Position numbers and translations under genes: made by a program | In this document: positions 1 to 11,505 of the stretch, one piece after another | Numbering within the stretch: position 1 is the first letter of the stretch | Layout: each line of letters starts with the position of its first letter | The notes under the pieces: model-generated | Told to the model about the DNA's origin: nothing | The model's input: the letters and a program-made list of their open reading frames with translations, nothing else | The model's database searches: none | Source: Liquidambar formosana | Taxonomy: Eukaryota > Streptophyta > Magnoliopsida > Saxifragales > Altingiaceae | Direction: 5' to 3' | Assembly: GCA_039720395.1 (NCBI GenBank) | Contig: CM077820.1 | Location: 13,601,848 to 13,665,847 of the forward strand | DNA: 64,000 bases

Positions 1-470
1 TTGGACTGTTCTGGAGAGTCACTTCTTGGTTGTTTATTTAAACTGCATTTCGCAGTCAATTAGAGGTTAATCAAGAAATTAATTTTCGTACTGCCTAAGA
101 GAGAGAGTAAGGACACAGTGGGTTCGCCAGACGCAGAGATTGCAGTGCTTCTTCTGTGCGTACAAATCATTGTATCCTGGGAGGCAGACGTCTGTGAGAC
201 TCAAAGCACCAAGTGAGGGGCGAAATCTGTCTTAAGGACATAGCGTCAAACGCTAGCCTTGATCAATCCGGTTCTGTTTTATTATCTTCTATATTCTGTA
301 AGTTTGTGAATTTTCAGAATTTATTTCGGTTTCTTTTATATATTCTGTATTCTGTTTGTTTGAGTAATCCAGAATAATTCGTGTATTATATACATACTGT
401 TTTCACAGAATTATACATAAGTAAGACAATATTTTCCAACTTTTTTAACTAATGTAAATTCTATAATTTA
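1..470. other. Probable intron with LTR-like fragment
   Basis: This stretch lies upstream of the broken CNL exon 2 and would be its intron. The part around 170-280 resembles the R/U5 region of plant LTR retrotransposons, with a 'ttgtatcctgggaggcag' stretch, followed by a T-rich segment with repeated 'tattctgt' words to about 400. The left edge is cut by the window, so LTR ends and a target duplication cannot be checked. No coding sequence is recognisable. Confidence 0.35.
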
Positions 471-482
471 TTTCTAACAAAT

Positions 483-532
483 GTTATAAGAATTCTCTCT
501 CTTAGCTATTATGATCTACCTTACTACCTAAA
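483..532 (+). pseudogene. CNL resistance gene exon-2 start, left of solo LTR
   Basis: Codons from 483 read V-I-R-I-L-S-L-S-Y-Y-D-L-P-Y-Y-L-K, the segment just before RNBS-D in RPM1-like CC-NB-LRR proteins. The last codon is interrupted by an LTR at 533. Removing 533-9133 and one copy of the 5-bp duplication joins this in frame to 9139, giving the RNBS-D stretch LPYYLKACFLYFGIYPEDY. In the intact homologue at 59355, exon 1 ends just before this point, so this is the start of exon 2. With that gene's phase, the exon should begin at 484, where the preceding dinucleotide is TG, not AG. Either the acceptor is mutated or this gene spliced elsewhere. No exon 1 for this copy is in the window. Confidence 0.85.
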
Positions 533-659
533 TGTAGACACCTAAATTTTGCCGGGCCGTCTCTGGACAAAATCAATCAAACTGTCAACAGTACAATTAG
601 GTCGGACACACTCCGTACCTAACTTTGTTCGCCTTGTCCTAACCACTAGGGCAAGGCCT

Positions 660-2900
660 CTCCCCAATTCAACCTCCGACATCCGAAGCCCAAGGGCCAA
701 GAACGGGCACAATGCCTGAAAACCAACCCTCAATCGAACCCCTAAAATAGCACTAGGTGGCTCAATCTCCAACAATCTTTGATCCGACGGTTAATTCAAC
801 CGTAAGATTTTCAATTCAATATCCCTAGAGCGCCCTAGGATCATTTAATTGAGGATCAAAGGGCACTAACCTTCCGATCCCCAATTTATCCCAAATCGAA
901 CCCCAAACACAGCACTAGGTGGTTCGATTCCCAACAATCTTTGATCAAACGGTCAATTCAACCGTAGGATCTTCAATTCAATATCCCTAGAGCGGTCTAG
1001 GATCATTTAATTGGGAATTAAAGGGCACAAACCCTCCGATCCCCAATTTACCCCAAACCGAACCCCTAAATCAGCACTAGGTGGTTCGATTCCCAACAAT
1101 CTTTGATCCAATGGTCAATTCAACCGTAAGATTTTCAATTCAATAACCCTAGAGCGGTCTAGAATCATTTAATTGGGAATCAGAGGTCACAAACCCTTCG
1201 ATCCCCAATTTACCCCAAATCGAACCCCGAACACAACACTAGGTGGTTCAATTCCCAACAATCTTTGATCCAACGGTCAATTCAACCGTAAGATCTTTAA
1301 GTCAATATCCCAAGAGCGGTCTATGATCATTTAATTGAGGATCAGAGGGCACAAATCCTCCGATCCCCAATTTACCCCAAATTGAACCCCTAAATTAGCA
1401 TTAGGTGGTTTGATTCCCAACAATTTTTGATCTGATGGTCAATTCAACCGTAGAATCTTCAATTCAATATCCCTAGAGTGGTCTAGGATCATTTAATTGA
1501 GGATCAGAGGGCACAAACCCTCCGATCCCCAATTTACCCTAAATCAAAGCCCTAAATCAGTACTAAGTGGTTCAATTCCCAACAATCTTTAATCCAATGG
1601 TCAATTCAACCGTAAGATCTTCAATTCAATATCTCTAAACTGGTCTAGGATCATTTAATTGAGAATCAGAGGGCACAAACCCTCCGATCCCCAATTGACC
1701 CCAAATCGAATCCCGAACACAACACTAGGTGGTTCGATTCCCAATAATCTTTGATCCAACGGTCAATTCAATCATAGGATATTCAATTCAATATCCCTAG
1801 AGCGGTCTAGGATCATTTAATTGAGAATCAGAGGGCACAAACCCTCCGATCCCCAATTTACCCCAAATCGAACCCCTAAATCAGCACTAGGTGGTTCGAT
1901 TCCAAACAATCTTTGATCTGATGGTCAATTCAACCGTAAGATCTTCAATTCAATATCCCTAGAGCGGTCTAGGATCATTTAATTGAGAATCAGAGGGCAC
2001 AAACCCTTTGATCCCCAATTTACCTCAAATCGAACCCCTAAATCAGCATTAGGTGGTTCGATTCCCAACAATCTTTGATCCGATGGTCAATTCAACCGTA
2101 AGATCTTCCATTCAATATCCCTAGAACGGTCTAAGATCATTTAATTGGGAATCAGAAGGCACGAGACCTCTGATCCCCAAATCACCCCAAATCTAACCCC
2201 TAACACAGTACTAGGTAGTTCGATCTCCCACGATCTTGGATCCGACGGTCAATTCCACCGTAGGATCTTCAATTCAATATCCCTAGAGTGGTCTAAGAGC
2301 ATTTAATTGAGGATCAGATGGTACAAACCCTCCGATCCCCAATTTACCCCAAATCGAACCCCTAAATCAGCACTAAGTGGTTCGATTCCCAACAATCTTT
2401 GATCCGATGGTTAATTCAACCGTAGGATCTTCAATTCAATGTCCCTAGAGCGGTCTAGGACCATTTCATTGGTAATCAAAAGGCACGAGCCCTTTGATCC
2501 CCAATTTACCCCAAATTGAACCCCTAAATCAGCACTAGGTGGTTCAATCTCCAACAATCTTTGATCCAACGGTCAATTCAACCATAAGATCTTCAATTCA
2601 ATATCCCTAGAGTGGTTTAGGATCATTTAATTGGGAATCAGAAGGCACAAGCCCTCTAATCCCCAATTTACCCCAAATCGAACCCCTAAATCAGCACTAG
2701 GTGGTTCAATCTCCAACAATCTTTGATCCGACGATCAATTCAACCATAGGATCATCTTCAATTTAATATCCCTAGAGCGTTTTAGGACCATTTAATTAGG
2801 AATCAGAAGGCACGAGCCCTCTGATCCCCAAATTGCCCAAAATCGAACCCCTGATACAACTTTGGGTGGTTCAATCCCTCACCATTTCTCGTCCAATGAT
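660..2900 (+). repeat. 162-bp tandem array inside the solo LTR
   Basis: Fourteen or so head-to-tail copies of one unit containing 'cactaggtggttcgattccc', 'aacaatctttgatcc' and 'ggtctaggatcatttaattg'. The landmark 'aacaatcttt' recurs at 771, 933, 1095, 1257, 1419, 1581, 1743, 1905, 2067, 2229, 2391, 2553 and 2715, a strict period of 162 bp with no length change over 12 intervals. Units differ only by scattered substitutions. The last copy, near 2830-2900, is much more diverged. No long open frame runs through the array. It lies in the U3 part of the LTR. Confidence 0.95.
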
Positions 2901-3864
2901 CAAACCGACCGTTGAATCTTCAATTCAACCCCTCAAGATCAATACAGGACCGTTTGATCGAAGATCGGGCCTCATTCCACTTTTTGGTCCCAAACCAAGT
3001 TTAGGGATCCAAAGTTTCAATCCCCATTCAAAATCAACGGTCGGATTTCACCCGATCGTCGATCGAACGCGATTGCGCGATCGTACGGCCCCACAGTAGG
3101 GCAGACCACCACCCTAGGCCCACCTCAATAGCCCCACACCTTCTAGATGCATACACTGCCCAAGAAACGCAAGTTCCCATGTGTGATGATGAGAAATCAT
3201 CACAAATGTGGGATAAGTGTGCCCACGCTGACTAAACCAGTGTGTGCAAATCTTGCTTTCGGCCCTGTAGCATCCTGTAGCCACCTGCGGCCGCAATCTA
3301 ACTGCTTGGATGGGACTGGTTTCCATACTGGCCAAGCTAGTGTGGGCCACGCCTACCATGCCAGCGTGGATGGGCAGTTTGCCCTTTTACCACCTTTTGA
3401 CCATCTTACCCTCATCAAATGAGGTAATTCTTTCATCAAACAAAGCCTAAATGCCCTCCATGTCCCATGTGACCAAAATGCCCTTCCAAATGACCATTTT
3501 ACCCCTAAAAGTCCATGTTTTCCTACAAATAGCCCACATTTTTGTTCATTAAGGGGATCCCTAATCCAATTCCCCTCATCCCATCTCTTATACACACAAA
3601 CACCCAACCTAAATGCCACACATCCATCATCCATCTTTGCCTAAACCCCATCTGTAACACCTGTAATTTTAATTAAGGTATTAAGGGTTTAATCTATGGT
3701 TAACATAGTTAATCCCATGATTTTTCGGATGACCACTTGTATGGGTAATACATGCGTATGATGTTAGGATGTTATGATTGAATGTTGTGATAGAGGGTTC
3801 CTTGTTTGATTGTGTTATGGTATGTTTTGGTGAGCTATATACCTCTTTGTTGTGCATACTAGGT

Positions 3865-4042
3865 GTTATAGTTGACTATAACCCTTTATCACTGACTATA
3901 ATAAGCAGGATAGCTCTTTTTGTGCCTGTTGGGTGTTATAGTCGACTATAACAACTTATAGTCGACTATAACAAACAGAATGTTGCAGTATTGTTCACTG
4001 GGGAGTTATAGTCGACTATAACTCATTATAGTCGACTATAAC
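3865..4042. repeat. 70-bp array of paired 18-bp palindromes
   Basis: The perfect palindrome gttatagtcgactataac occurs at 3935-3952 and 4005-4022. Near-perfect partners lie 20 bp after each start (3955-3972 and 4025-4042). An older pair starts at 3865 (gttatagttgactataac) with a decayed partner near 3885. Pairs recur every 70 bp (3865, 3935, 4005). The array ends about 70 bp upstream of the LTR TATA box, where enhancer or protein-binding repeats are usually found. Confidence 0.92.
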
Positions 4043-4113
4043 ACACGAAATTTCTGCTGAAAGACTAGATTTTTATGGGGCGAAAAGACCATTCTACCCC
4101 TCCTTTTTGTTTC

Positions 4114-4123
4114 CTATAAAACC
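4114..4123 (+). promoter_or_regulatory. TATA box of nested solo LTR
   Basis: ctataaaacc, followed about 30-40 bp downstream by a C/T-rich then GAGAGA-rich leader, the usual layout of an LTR U3/R boundary. The palindrome array lies just upstream. Confidence 0.6.
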
Positions 4124-5163
4124 CAACTTCTAGAGGTTCCTCACCCATTTTCTCAGTCGATCGAGAGAGAGGGGATACGGGAGAGAAAAAGAGGGGACGG
4201 TGGAGAGATAAAGAGTTTCTCCTTCCATTTTCATGGGTTTTCATGCATTCTGAGCATGATTTCTCTTCTCTCCACCTAGTTATACACTTGATTTACTTCT
4301 TGGGAGTATTGTTCATGGACTTTGTAACTGGGGTTTCTTGTTTGGGCTCACATATGTGTTGTTGGAGTTTGTTCTTGGTGGATTGAGCTTGGATTTCGTG
4401 GAATTTGGCATGGATGTTCATCTTCACCAATTCCTTTGCATTTGAGAGGTAATTTCTCATGTATAAAGCTAGGGTTTGCATTCCTTTTGGGATTTAGTTA
4501 TCATATCCTCATATTTTGTGTTTATCCATGGTATTTGTGAGGTTTGGTTGCATCTTGGAGTTGGAATCTCCATTCTCTTCATTCAACTAAGTCATTTGGG
4601 AGCTAGGGCTTGGATTGGGAGCTTTCATGTGCATTCTAGGGCTTAGATTTCACACCCACGACACACAAGGTTACATTTTTCATACTTTTGGTTGAGGTAG
4701 GTGCAATTTACATGGGTTTAAACTATTGACATGATAATATGGTATATATTATCATAGTATTTGTTATCCTTGGAATTTAAAATATGGGTATTGATGATTT
4801 ATGGAATAAATCTTGACATAGAACTTGGGTAATTGATTATATAAATTGGGAATTATGTTCATTGAGAATTATGGGTTATCTACGCTTTCTGGGAACTATA
4901 AATGCATGAATTTTATGGGTATTTTTATATGGGTAATTGATACTTTTGGTTTATGATCTTAAGGTTGTAATCATAAATGGGTATTTATGTTGTTATCATA
5001 ATTTGGTATAATTATGATATTATTTGATTATGGTTTACATAGTATATTTTGGAGATGATTTTGGTTAAAATCATTTTTATGGTTTATTGTGTTGCATGTT
5101 GGGCATAACCATGCATAAATGGACTTAATAATCAACTGGGTAATGTTGAGGGCTATTGGAGAT

Positions 5164-5344
5164 AGGACTACTATGGTCCCGAAGGAAAGGGATGTCATGC
5201 TGTGTTTTCCTATCCTCTAGTCCTGGGCTACTTCGTGTTGTCCCGAATCCGGGCTACTGTGGTCCCAGGTAGGGATGTCGTGCTGTGTTGTCCCGAGGAT
5301 AAGGCTACTGCGGTCCCAGGTAGGGATGTCTTGCTGCGTTGTCC
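5164..5344 (+). repeat. About 50-bp GC-rich imperfect tandem repeat
   Basis: Three to four imperfect copies of a unit with 'ggctactgtggtcccaggt' and 'agggatgtcgtgctg' followed by 'ttgtcc', in the downstream part of the nested solo LTR. More GC-rich than its surroundings. Short frames across it on both strands are by-products of the repeat. Confidence 0.7.
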
Positions 5345-6080
5345 TCTTGGAGGTTGGGTTATGATTCCTCCATTCCGCGCGCGATGGCCCCTTTGTGGGG
5401 AAGTTGGGTAATTAATGGAATTGATTAAATGGACATGGGTCACATGCATTGGGCATCATGCATCATTGTTTTAACTTATGAATTATAACTTATTTTCGAA
5501 GTTATAATATACTTGGGGGAGTATATTTCTGTTTTAAATGATATAATTGGGTTCTATCTATATCATTGCTTTAATTTACTATGTTAAATTGTATCTACTG
5601 AGTTGGCAAACTCACACCTATTTCCTTAAATGTTTTTCAGTATTACAGGAAACGATTTATGAAGTTTATGCGGAGGCACGCTTACTTGGGATTTATTAAT
5701 GTGGTCTATTAGTTTATTTTTCATGGGATAAATGAATATATTTCATTAATTTTATTTTGGGCCTATGATCGACGGATTTGTAATATTATTAAGGGTTGTA
5801 ATTTTATCTATTTATGGATGCGAGTATATGTGGGAATTCGATGCATGGGATGATACCACACTTATGGATGACATGGAAATTTTTATGGAATGAATTTTTA
5901 TAACAAGTTTTGTGATGGTATGTCCTATCTACGGATGGGTCATGTCCGAAAAAGGGAAAAGGTTTTAAAATGGTTGAAAATTTGACACCCGTCATCCTCT
6001 TTTATCAAATGATTTATTAAAACAAACCTTGTTTTATCACTAATGATCACGGCTTAATTAATCTGGGTCGTGACACCATC

Positions 6081-7080
6081 CTTTGAAACACCCATCCATA
6101 TACATACACAAATCACCCCTAATCCCCCATTTTAATCCAATTCAATCCCATCCACTACAAAGAGCCTACCATATATCTCCTCACAAAACCTTTCCCACAA
6201 ATTTAGGGGCTGTTCTTGAAGGAGAATCCAAGGGTTGAACCATCCAAATTGCATTTGGATAGCATAAAAGAGATACAAATTCTGCTGCAGTTTTACTACA
6301 GAAGGACTGTCAATTTCGTGTCTGCTGAGTGACAATTTCACTTCTGCTGACTGGTAACTTCACTGTTACCACACTTTCCTTCCCTAATTCACTCCACCAC
6401 CACTCCACCCTTCCAAGCATACTTGGAACTTTCAAAGGAGCATCTCAAAGGGGAGGTTTTCAAGCCTAGGAAAGGAGCACTCAAGCCTAAACTTGGTCAA
6501 AGCTAAGGTGAAATCACCTATACTAGGTGAGCTTCCCTTTTAAAATTCATTCCTAAGCTTTTAGTTTAATTTCCTATTAAGCTCATTATTCATTGCAGCC
6601 TCAATATCTGATTTTCGCCCTCCCTACCTTTGCCCGAGTACGTACATAGGCCTCCTAACACGTGTCGTGAAGGGATCAAAGTCCTGTATGGTGGGTTAAA
6701 GGCAGGGAGACCCTAAACCACCCGATGCATGCAAACCATTCCAATAAGTTGCTAACACCTATTTTTCATTTCCTTTTATTGCATGTGAGCTTGCATTTGT
6801 GATGTGTGGAATGGAAATTTAAGCATATCAAAAGGTTGAGATGATGTTTAAACAAAGTCAAATTTGGCAAGGTTAGGTTCATGCATGCATGCATATTGTT
6901 TATGCTAACCTTTTCTTGTTTTCCTGTTGGTAATAATAAATCAACTTGAGCATAAAATAACCCCCTTTGCTACAAAGCTTATCGGAGTTAATTGAATATC
7001 CCCATGCTTGGATAAATGAACAAATACAAGGACTTGGACAAAATCATTCAAAATGATTGTTCTCATTTTTCATTTTCTTT
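6081..7080. other. Solo-LTR body after the nested element, non-coding
   Basis: Continuation of the large LTR after the nested solo LTR. C-rich leader-like sequence to about 6450, then AT-rich sequence with no ORF of interest. Nothing else recognisable. Confidence 0.6.
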
Positions 7081-7084
7081 ATTT

Positions 7085-7270
7085 AGAGGCTATGGCTTTT
7101 CGCTATCCTCCGAATTGTGGTCGTTGCAACCCTTTGCCCCTTTGCTTGTACATTTCCAGCTTTCTTTATCGCTTTATTTACCGCTTTATTTAGAGGCTAT
7201 GGCTTTTCGCTACCCTCCGGGTTGTGGTCGTTGTGACTCTTTGCCCCAATACTTAAGCACTTTTTATTTT
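7085..7270 (+). repeat. About 105-bp direct duplication in the large LTR
   Basis: 'ctttatttagaggctatggc' with the following 'ttttcgctaccctccg' and 'tgtggtcgtt' occurs twice in tandem, once near 7079-7130 and once near 7184-7245, with a few substitutions. Lies in the R/U5 side of the big solo LTR. Not coding. Confidence 0.7.
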
Positions 7271-9133
7271 GTGGTCACTTGACCCTTTCATTTTATGTAC
7301 ATATACCTGTGCTTTTCAAAGCAATAAACATCGCATTCATGAATTCCAAAAATTTACCAAGGTTGATTATGTTTATATATCTTTTGACATTTCGATATGT
7401 TTATCTTGAAATTTCATGCTATGTGATATTTTAATTCTATTCCCATGTGAATAAAGTTCAACTAAAGACTTGAGATAATCTATCATGCTATGGATAAAAA
7501 GTTTACAGCATCAGATGCTTAAAAACTCATCCATAGCATAATAGCTTATCACCATCAAATGGACTTAATCAATTGACCCGCCAGATTCCAATGAATCACT
7601 TTACCCCTGAACTAGGAACTCCTGCGTGTCCCTATGTCGCGTAGTAAAAACTCAATCCTTAAGAGATTTAATTGATTGCATTTTTATTCAATTAATTCAA
7701 GTGCGCACCAAGATTGGATTCAAATTCCTCCTAAACCATCTTTAAGCTCCAAAAGCTCAGAGTACTTTTTCAAAAAGTCTTTTAAAATTGAAAGTAATTC
7801 TTTACATCTCAAATCCTTGCTGAAAGATTCATACTTGCGTGGGACCTTTTCCCACAAACCATTTTTTTACAACATTACCATATTTATCAAATAAAGATTT
7901 GGATTCAAAAAGAGCCTCTTGCCGACAAGCAAACTGTCAACACGTGCATTATTTTCGATTAACGAGTTCATTCCAAAAATGACTCGGATAATTATTTTCA
8001 TTAAAAAAACGCGTGCTCTCTTTCCACAAACATTATCTTAATCAAATCAATTTTCCAAAACCATCATTCCATGCAGGATCCCCTTTCTAGTATGGATTGA
8101 GGGCCACAAAGTCTCACTTTCACTTTGTTTAAACAAGGTTTCTTTACACTTCAAAAGTGTTCTTTTCTCAATTAAATACACTTTTCTTCCCTCAAAAGGA
8201 ACCCCTGTCTTCAAAAGGCAATCTTTTCCCTTCAAAAGGGAACATCTCCTTGATTTTAATGGCTTTCAAAAAGCGTCCTTTCCTTTACCCATTCCATTGA
8301 CTTCAAAAGTCTCGAGCTTTCTCAAGGTCCCGAAAAAGTTCGCACTTGATATTAATTCTTTAAAAATGGATTCACATCATTTTCATTTCCATCCTTTCAT
8401 AAAGAATTGATTTTACCACTGTAAGATAAGGATACCTTAGAATTAATCAATTTGACCTAAGATACCCAATAGAAGGAAGGCGGATTTGTGGTCCCTTTCA
8501 AATAATTTTCATTCACAACCTTAAGGCATACTTTTTCAAACATCAACACTTTCCAAAGATTGTGTTCCAACGCCTTTATGGATCTCTTTTTCAAAAATAA
8601 CAACATTCACCACCCTTCAAAAGGGTATTCTATGTCAAGTTGTTCATATAGGAAATTAACAATATCAAATGCGATTTTGATCAGAAACATCATTAAAATC
8701 AAGAACCGTTGGATTCCAATGGGCGATGTGGGGTGCCTCACACCTTCCCCACTCATAACCAAACCCCCTTACCCTCAATCTTTAGTCTTACAGACCACTA
8801 GGAGTCATTTAATTTTTCCAGTAGACCCTCAGATGGGCCTATTGATGATAAGCCTTCAAATGGACTTATTTTGGGATCTCAGATGACCCCACCATTTGAT
8901 TAACCATAGGATGCCCAGTCACAGTCCTCAAACCCCTGATTGGTGGCGACTCCATAGCCTTGATAATTCTACATATGCTCGCATGCCTAGGACGGTCAAG
9001 GCCCCTTTGAATTGAATCCATCTTATTCAATACCACCCACCAGAAAACGGATGCCCCGGGGTCGTTCCAAAAAACATTAGGAAGGAAAGCATCCCGTCCC
9101 ATCCTTCCCTTTTCCTTTTTTGGGGTAGCGACA
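7271..9133. other. Solo-LTR R/U5 side, non-coding
   Basis: AT-rich LTR body with several small hairpin-prone motifs around 'cttcaaaag' (8100-8300). Near 8940 is 'tggtggcgactccatagcc', which resembles the 'tggcgactcc' PBS word of Tat/Ogre elements. Here it is followed by 190 bp more LTR and the true terminus at 9133, so it is not taken as a working PBS. Confidence 0.5.
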
Positions 9134-9138
9134 CTAAA

Positions 9139-10202
9139 GGCTTGTTTTCTCTACTTTGGCATATATCCAGAAGACTATTCTATCAATTCTATGAGGCTAA
9201 TTCGACTATGGATGGCTGAGGGTTTTATAAAAGAAAAGAAAGGAAAAACTTTAGAAGAGGTTGCACAAAACTACTTAACCAAGCTCATCCATAGAAGCAT
9301 GGTTCAAGTGTCATGGGTAAATTTTGATGGAAAAGCTAGGTGCTGCAAAGTTCATGATCTAATGCGTGTAATTATCCTTTCAAAATCAGAGGATTTGAGT
9401 TTTTGTCGAGTTGTGGCGGAAGAGGACTCGAGTTTTGATGGAAAAACTCGACAGATATCTATTCACAGTAGTGCAGATAATGTTATAGAGAGCATTTGTA
9501 ATGCTCTAGTTTGTTCAGTTTTTCTCTTTGTGGTTGATAAATTGCCGAAGTCCCTAATAACTACATTTATTGCAAATTTCAAGTTTTTGAAAGCATTAGA
9601 TTTTGAAGATGCTCCTCTAGATTATCTTCCTAAAGAAATGGGAAATCTATTTCACTTAAGATATTTAAGTGTGAGAAATACAAAAGTAAAAATGCTTCCA
9701 AAATCCATAGGTAAACTGTACAACCTCCAAACTTTGTATCTAAAACAATCCCTTATGCATAAACTACCTATTGAGATCAATCAACTCTACAATCTGCGAT
9801 ATATTTCAGCCTACTATGTTGATGACAAATCTCGTTTTCGTTTCAATTTCCACCAAGGAGTGAAGATACAGGAAGGGATTGGGGGTTTAGAGGCCTTTCA
9901 GAAGCTGTTTTATGCGGAGGCAAATCATAGAATTGAGTAAGTTAAGGCAGTTGAGGAAGTTGGGCATTGTGAAACTGACAAGAGAACACAGGAGGGCTCT
10001 ATGGGCATCTATTGAGAAGATGAAGCATCTTTAATCTTTAAAAGTATGTTCAATAAGTGCAGATGAGATTCTTGATATGCAATATATTCCATCTCTGCCT
10101 CTATCTCTTCGACGTCTCAACTTGCAGGACCCATTAGCTAAGTTGCCAGACTGGATTGCCAAACTACAAAATGTAGTGAAACTAGTTTTCTGTTGGACAC
10201 GG
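9139..10202 (+). pseudogene. CNL resistance pseudogene: RNBS-D, MHD, first LRRs
   Basis: Continues in frame from 483-532: CFLYFGIYPEDY (RNBS-D), then RLIRLWMAEGFI, then KVHDLMR at the MHD-type position (VHD), then LRRs such as 'LFHLRYLSVRNTKVKMLPKS' and 'LYNLQTLYL'. The open frame from the ATG at 9191 ends at 9940 because of a single-base frameshift near 9928. The next frame carries the expected LSKLRQLRKLGIVKL and, after an in-frame TAA at 10032 (CAA to TAA; the paralogue at 30050 keeps CAA), LRRs ending PDWIAKLQNVVKL. The gene then breaks at the LINE insertion. RPM1-like CNLs are cytosolic or membrane-associated immune receptors; this copy cannot make a full protein. Confidence 0.9.
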
Positions 10203-11490
10203 TTTTTTTTTTTTTTTTTTTATCTGCAAAAAGGAAATATTATAAATTTGAATAAATTGGAGCATACAATGAAAACCCCCTGGAGAAACCAAACACCAAA
10301 GAGTTCATTCCCAACAAAACTCCCCAGTTGCAAAACACCCAAGACTAACAAAAAAACCACACCCAAAAAAATCCCAACTAACAAAAAGCACAAGATCAAA
10401 GAGAACCCCTGGAAAAACCAATTACACCAAAGAGAACACTCCCAACAAAACTCTCCAGCTGCAAAACACCCAGCCCCCACAATAACAAAGCAGAGCTCCC
10501 AGATACTCAAGAAAAGCCCAACAACATTAACAAACCTGCTTAGATAATGATAGAAGAAACACCAAAAATAAAATCCCCAAACAAAAAAAAGGACAACTGA
10601 ATAACCAAACCAGAAACCAAGCACCAAAAAATTCCAAAAATTGAGGTAGAATAGCACCCCATAGAGCCTTTAGAAAAGCAAAAGCCAACCCCAAAACCAA
10701 CCCGCTTAAGCCTCCTTATCCTCGAGTTGCTTCTCAAATAGATCCCTATCCCTCAATACCATTTCCACAAGTCTATTCAAAACTTCATCCTCATTATCTA
10801 AACAACTAATCCCAACCAATTTGAGAACCTCCAAAGTATTGCTTGCTTCTTCCAAAATAATCTTGTTCCTATTAGCAATCCCACTGTCTGGCACTGACAA
10901 ACCACTACCATGCAAGGCACCAAGTCTTTCAGGAAGTCATCTTTAGAATTCAATTTTTCCTTAAGAGCTTTCAACATACCCTTCCTAGCTTTAGTAGCTT
11001 TTTTCCTTTTTATACAACCCACCGCATTCCTTTTCTTACACTTACTATGACGAAAATCTCGCATACTACACACCACCTCCAATTCTTCATCAACCAACAT
11101 ATCATTAAAGAAATCCCCTACATAGCCACCCAACTTAGAATTATCTTTTCTATAGCCAATCGAGCCTATAGACCGATAGATGAGGCTATCTAGAACCACA
11201 GAGACTAGAGAATCACTAATCCCATTTGAAGGAGCAGAATCTTGATCTAAACCAAGCTTCTTACCTACCTCAACAGCTATTTGATTCTCCTCTATACTAC
11301 CCCTTACAATTGAGCCATTAGGACATGTGACCACCTCAACAACCTCTAAAGATTGAGCCTCTAGAACTTCTTTAGAGCCTTCACCATCGTATTGTAAGGG
11401 AGAACCTTCTGAGAAATTATCATCATTGAGTTGCCTAGGCAAGGAACTAAAGGGGAAGGTAAACCGCAAGCCAAATTAATAATTGACCCC
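10203..11490 (-). mobile_element. L1-type LINE-derived insert with 15-bp TSD
   Basis: Flanked by identical ttctgttggacacgg (10188-10202 and 11491-11505). The left edge is a run of about 18 T, so the element lies on the minus strand with its poly(A) at the left. The minus frame 10798-11469 and the overlapping frame 10706-10915 share an acidic/basic low-complexity region followed by 'SVPDSGIANRNKIILEE' and 'NTLEVLKLVGISCLDNEDEV', which resembles the C-terminal part of plant L1 ORF1-type proteins; a frameshift separates them near 10900. No reverse transcriptase is present, so it is internally deleted or an ORF1-only retrocopy. 10220-10657 is T/G-rich 3' UTR in element sense. Confidence 0.85.
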
Positions 11491-11505
11491 TTCTGTTGGA
11501 CACGG

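Larger units (their letters stand above)
3653..6075 (+). mobile_element. Nested solo LTR, Ty3/gypsy-type
   Basis: Starts TGTAACACCTG, ends GGTCGTGACA, and is flanked by perfect duplications ccatc (3648-3652 and 6076-6080). It is 2423 bp and lies inside the larger solo LTR, so it is the younger insertion. The TGTAAC...GTGACA ends and length suit Ty3/gypsy chromovirus LTRs (inference). A clear TATA element (ctataaaacc, 4114) is followed by a GA-rich leader. There is no PBS, gag or pol. It contains an array of 18-bp palindromes (3865-4042) and a ~50-bp repeat (5164-5344). Confidence 0.93.
533..9133 (+). mobile_element. Giant solo LTR, Tat/Ogre-like Ty3/gypsy
   Basis: The element starts TGTAGACACC and ends GGGGTAGCGACA. 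It is flanked by perfect 5-bp duplications, ctaaa (528-532 and 9134-9138), and its removal restores an NB-LRR reading frame. It spans 8601 bp including the nested 2423-bp solo LTR plus 5-bp TSD, so the original was about 6.17 kb. No internal gag/pol or second LTR is present, so this is a solo LTR left by unequal recombination. Terminal sequences and size fit the Tat/Ogre group of Ty3/gypsy elements (inference). A plausible promoter TATA (ctacaaatag) lies near 3524; from about 530 to 2900 the U3 side is mostly a 162-bp tandem repeat. Confidence 0.93.

Noticed and set aside
660..2900. Regular repeats considered as a CRISPR-like array
   Set aside because: The whole 162-bp unit repeats without variable spacers, in a plant LTR; it is a tandem array.
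8938..8960. PBS-like 'tggcgactccatagcc' suggesting the LTR ends at about 8937
   Set aside because: The TSD and NLR reading frame put the true end at 9133, so the word is internal to the LTR.
10220..10657. 145-residue hydrophobic minus frame resembling a membrane protein
   Set aside because: It is translation of T/G-rich 3' UTR in a LINE-derived insert, with no start context or domain.
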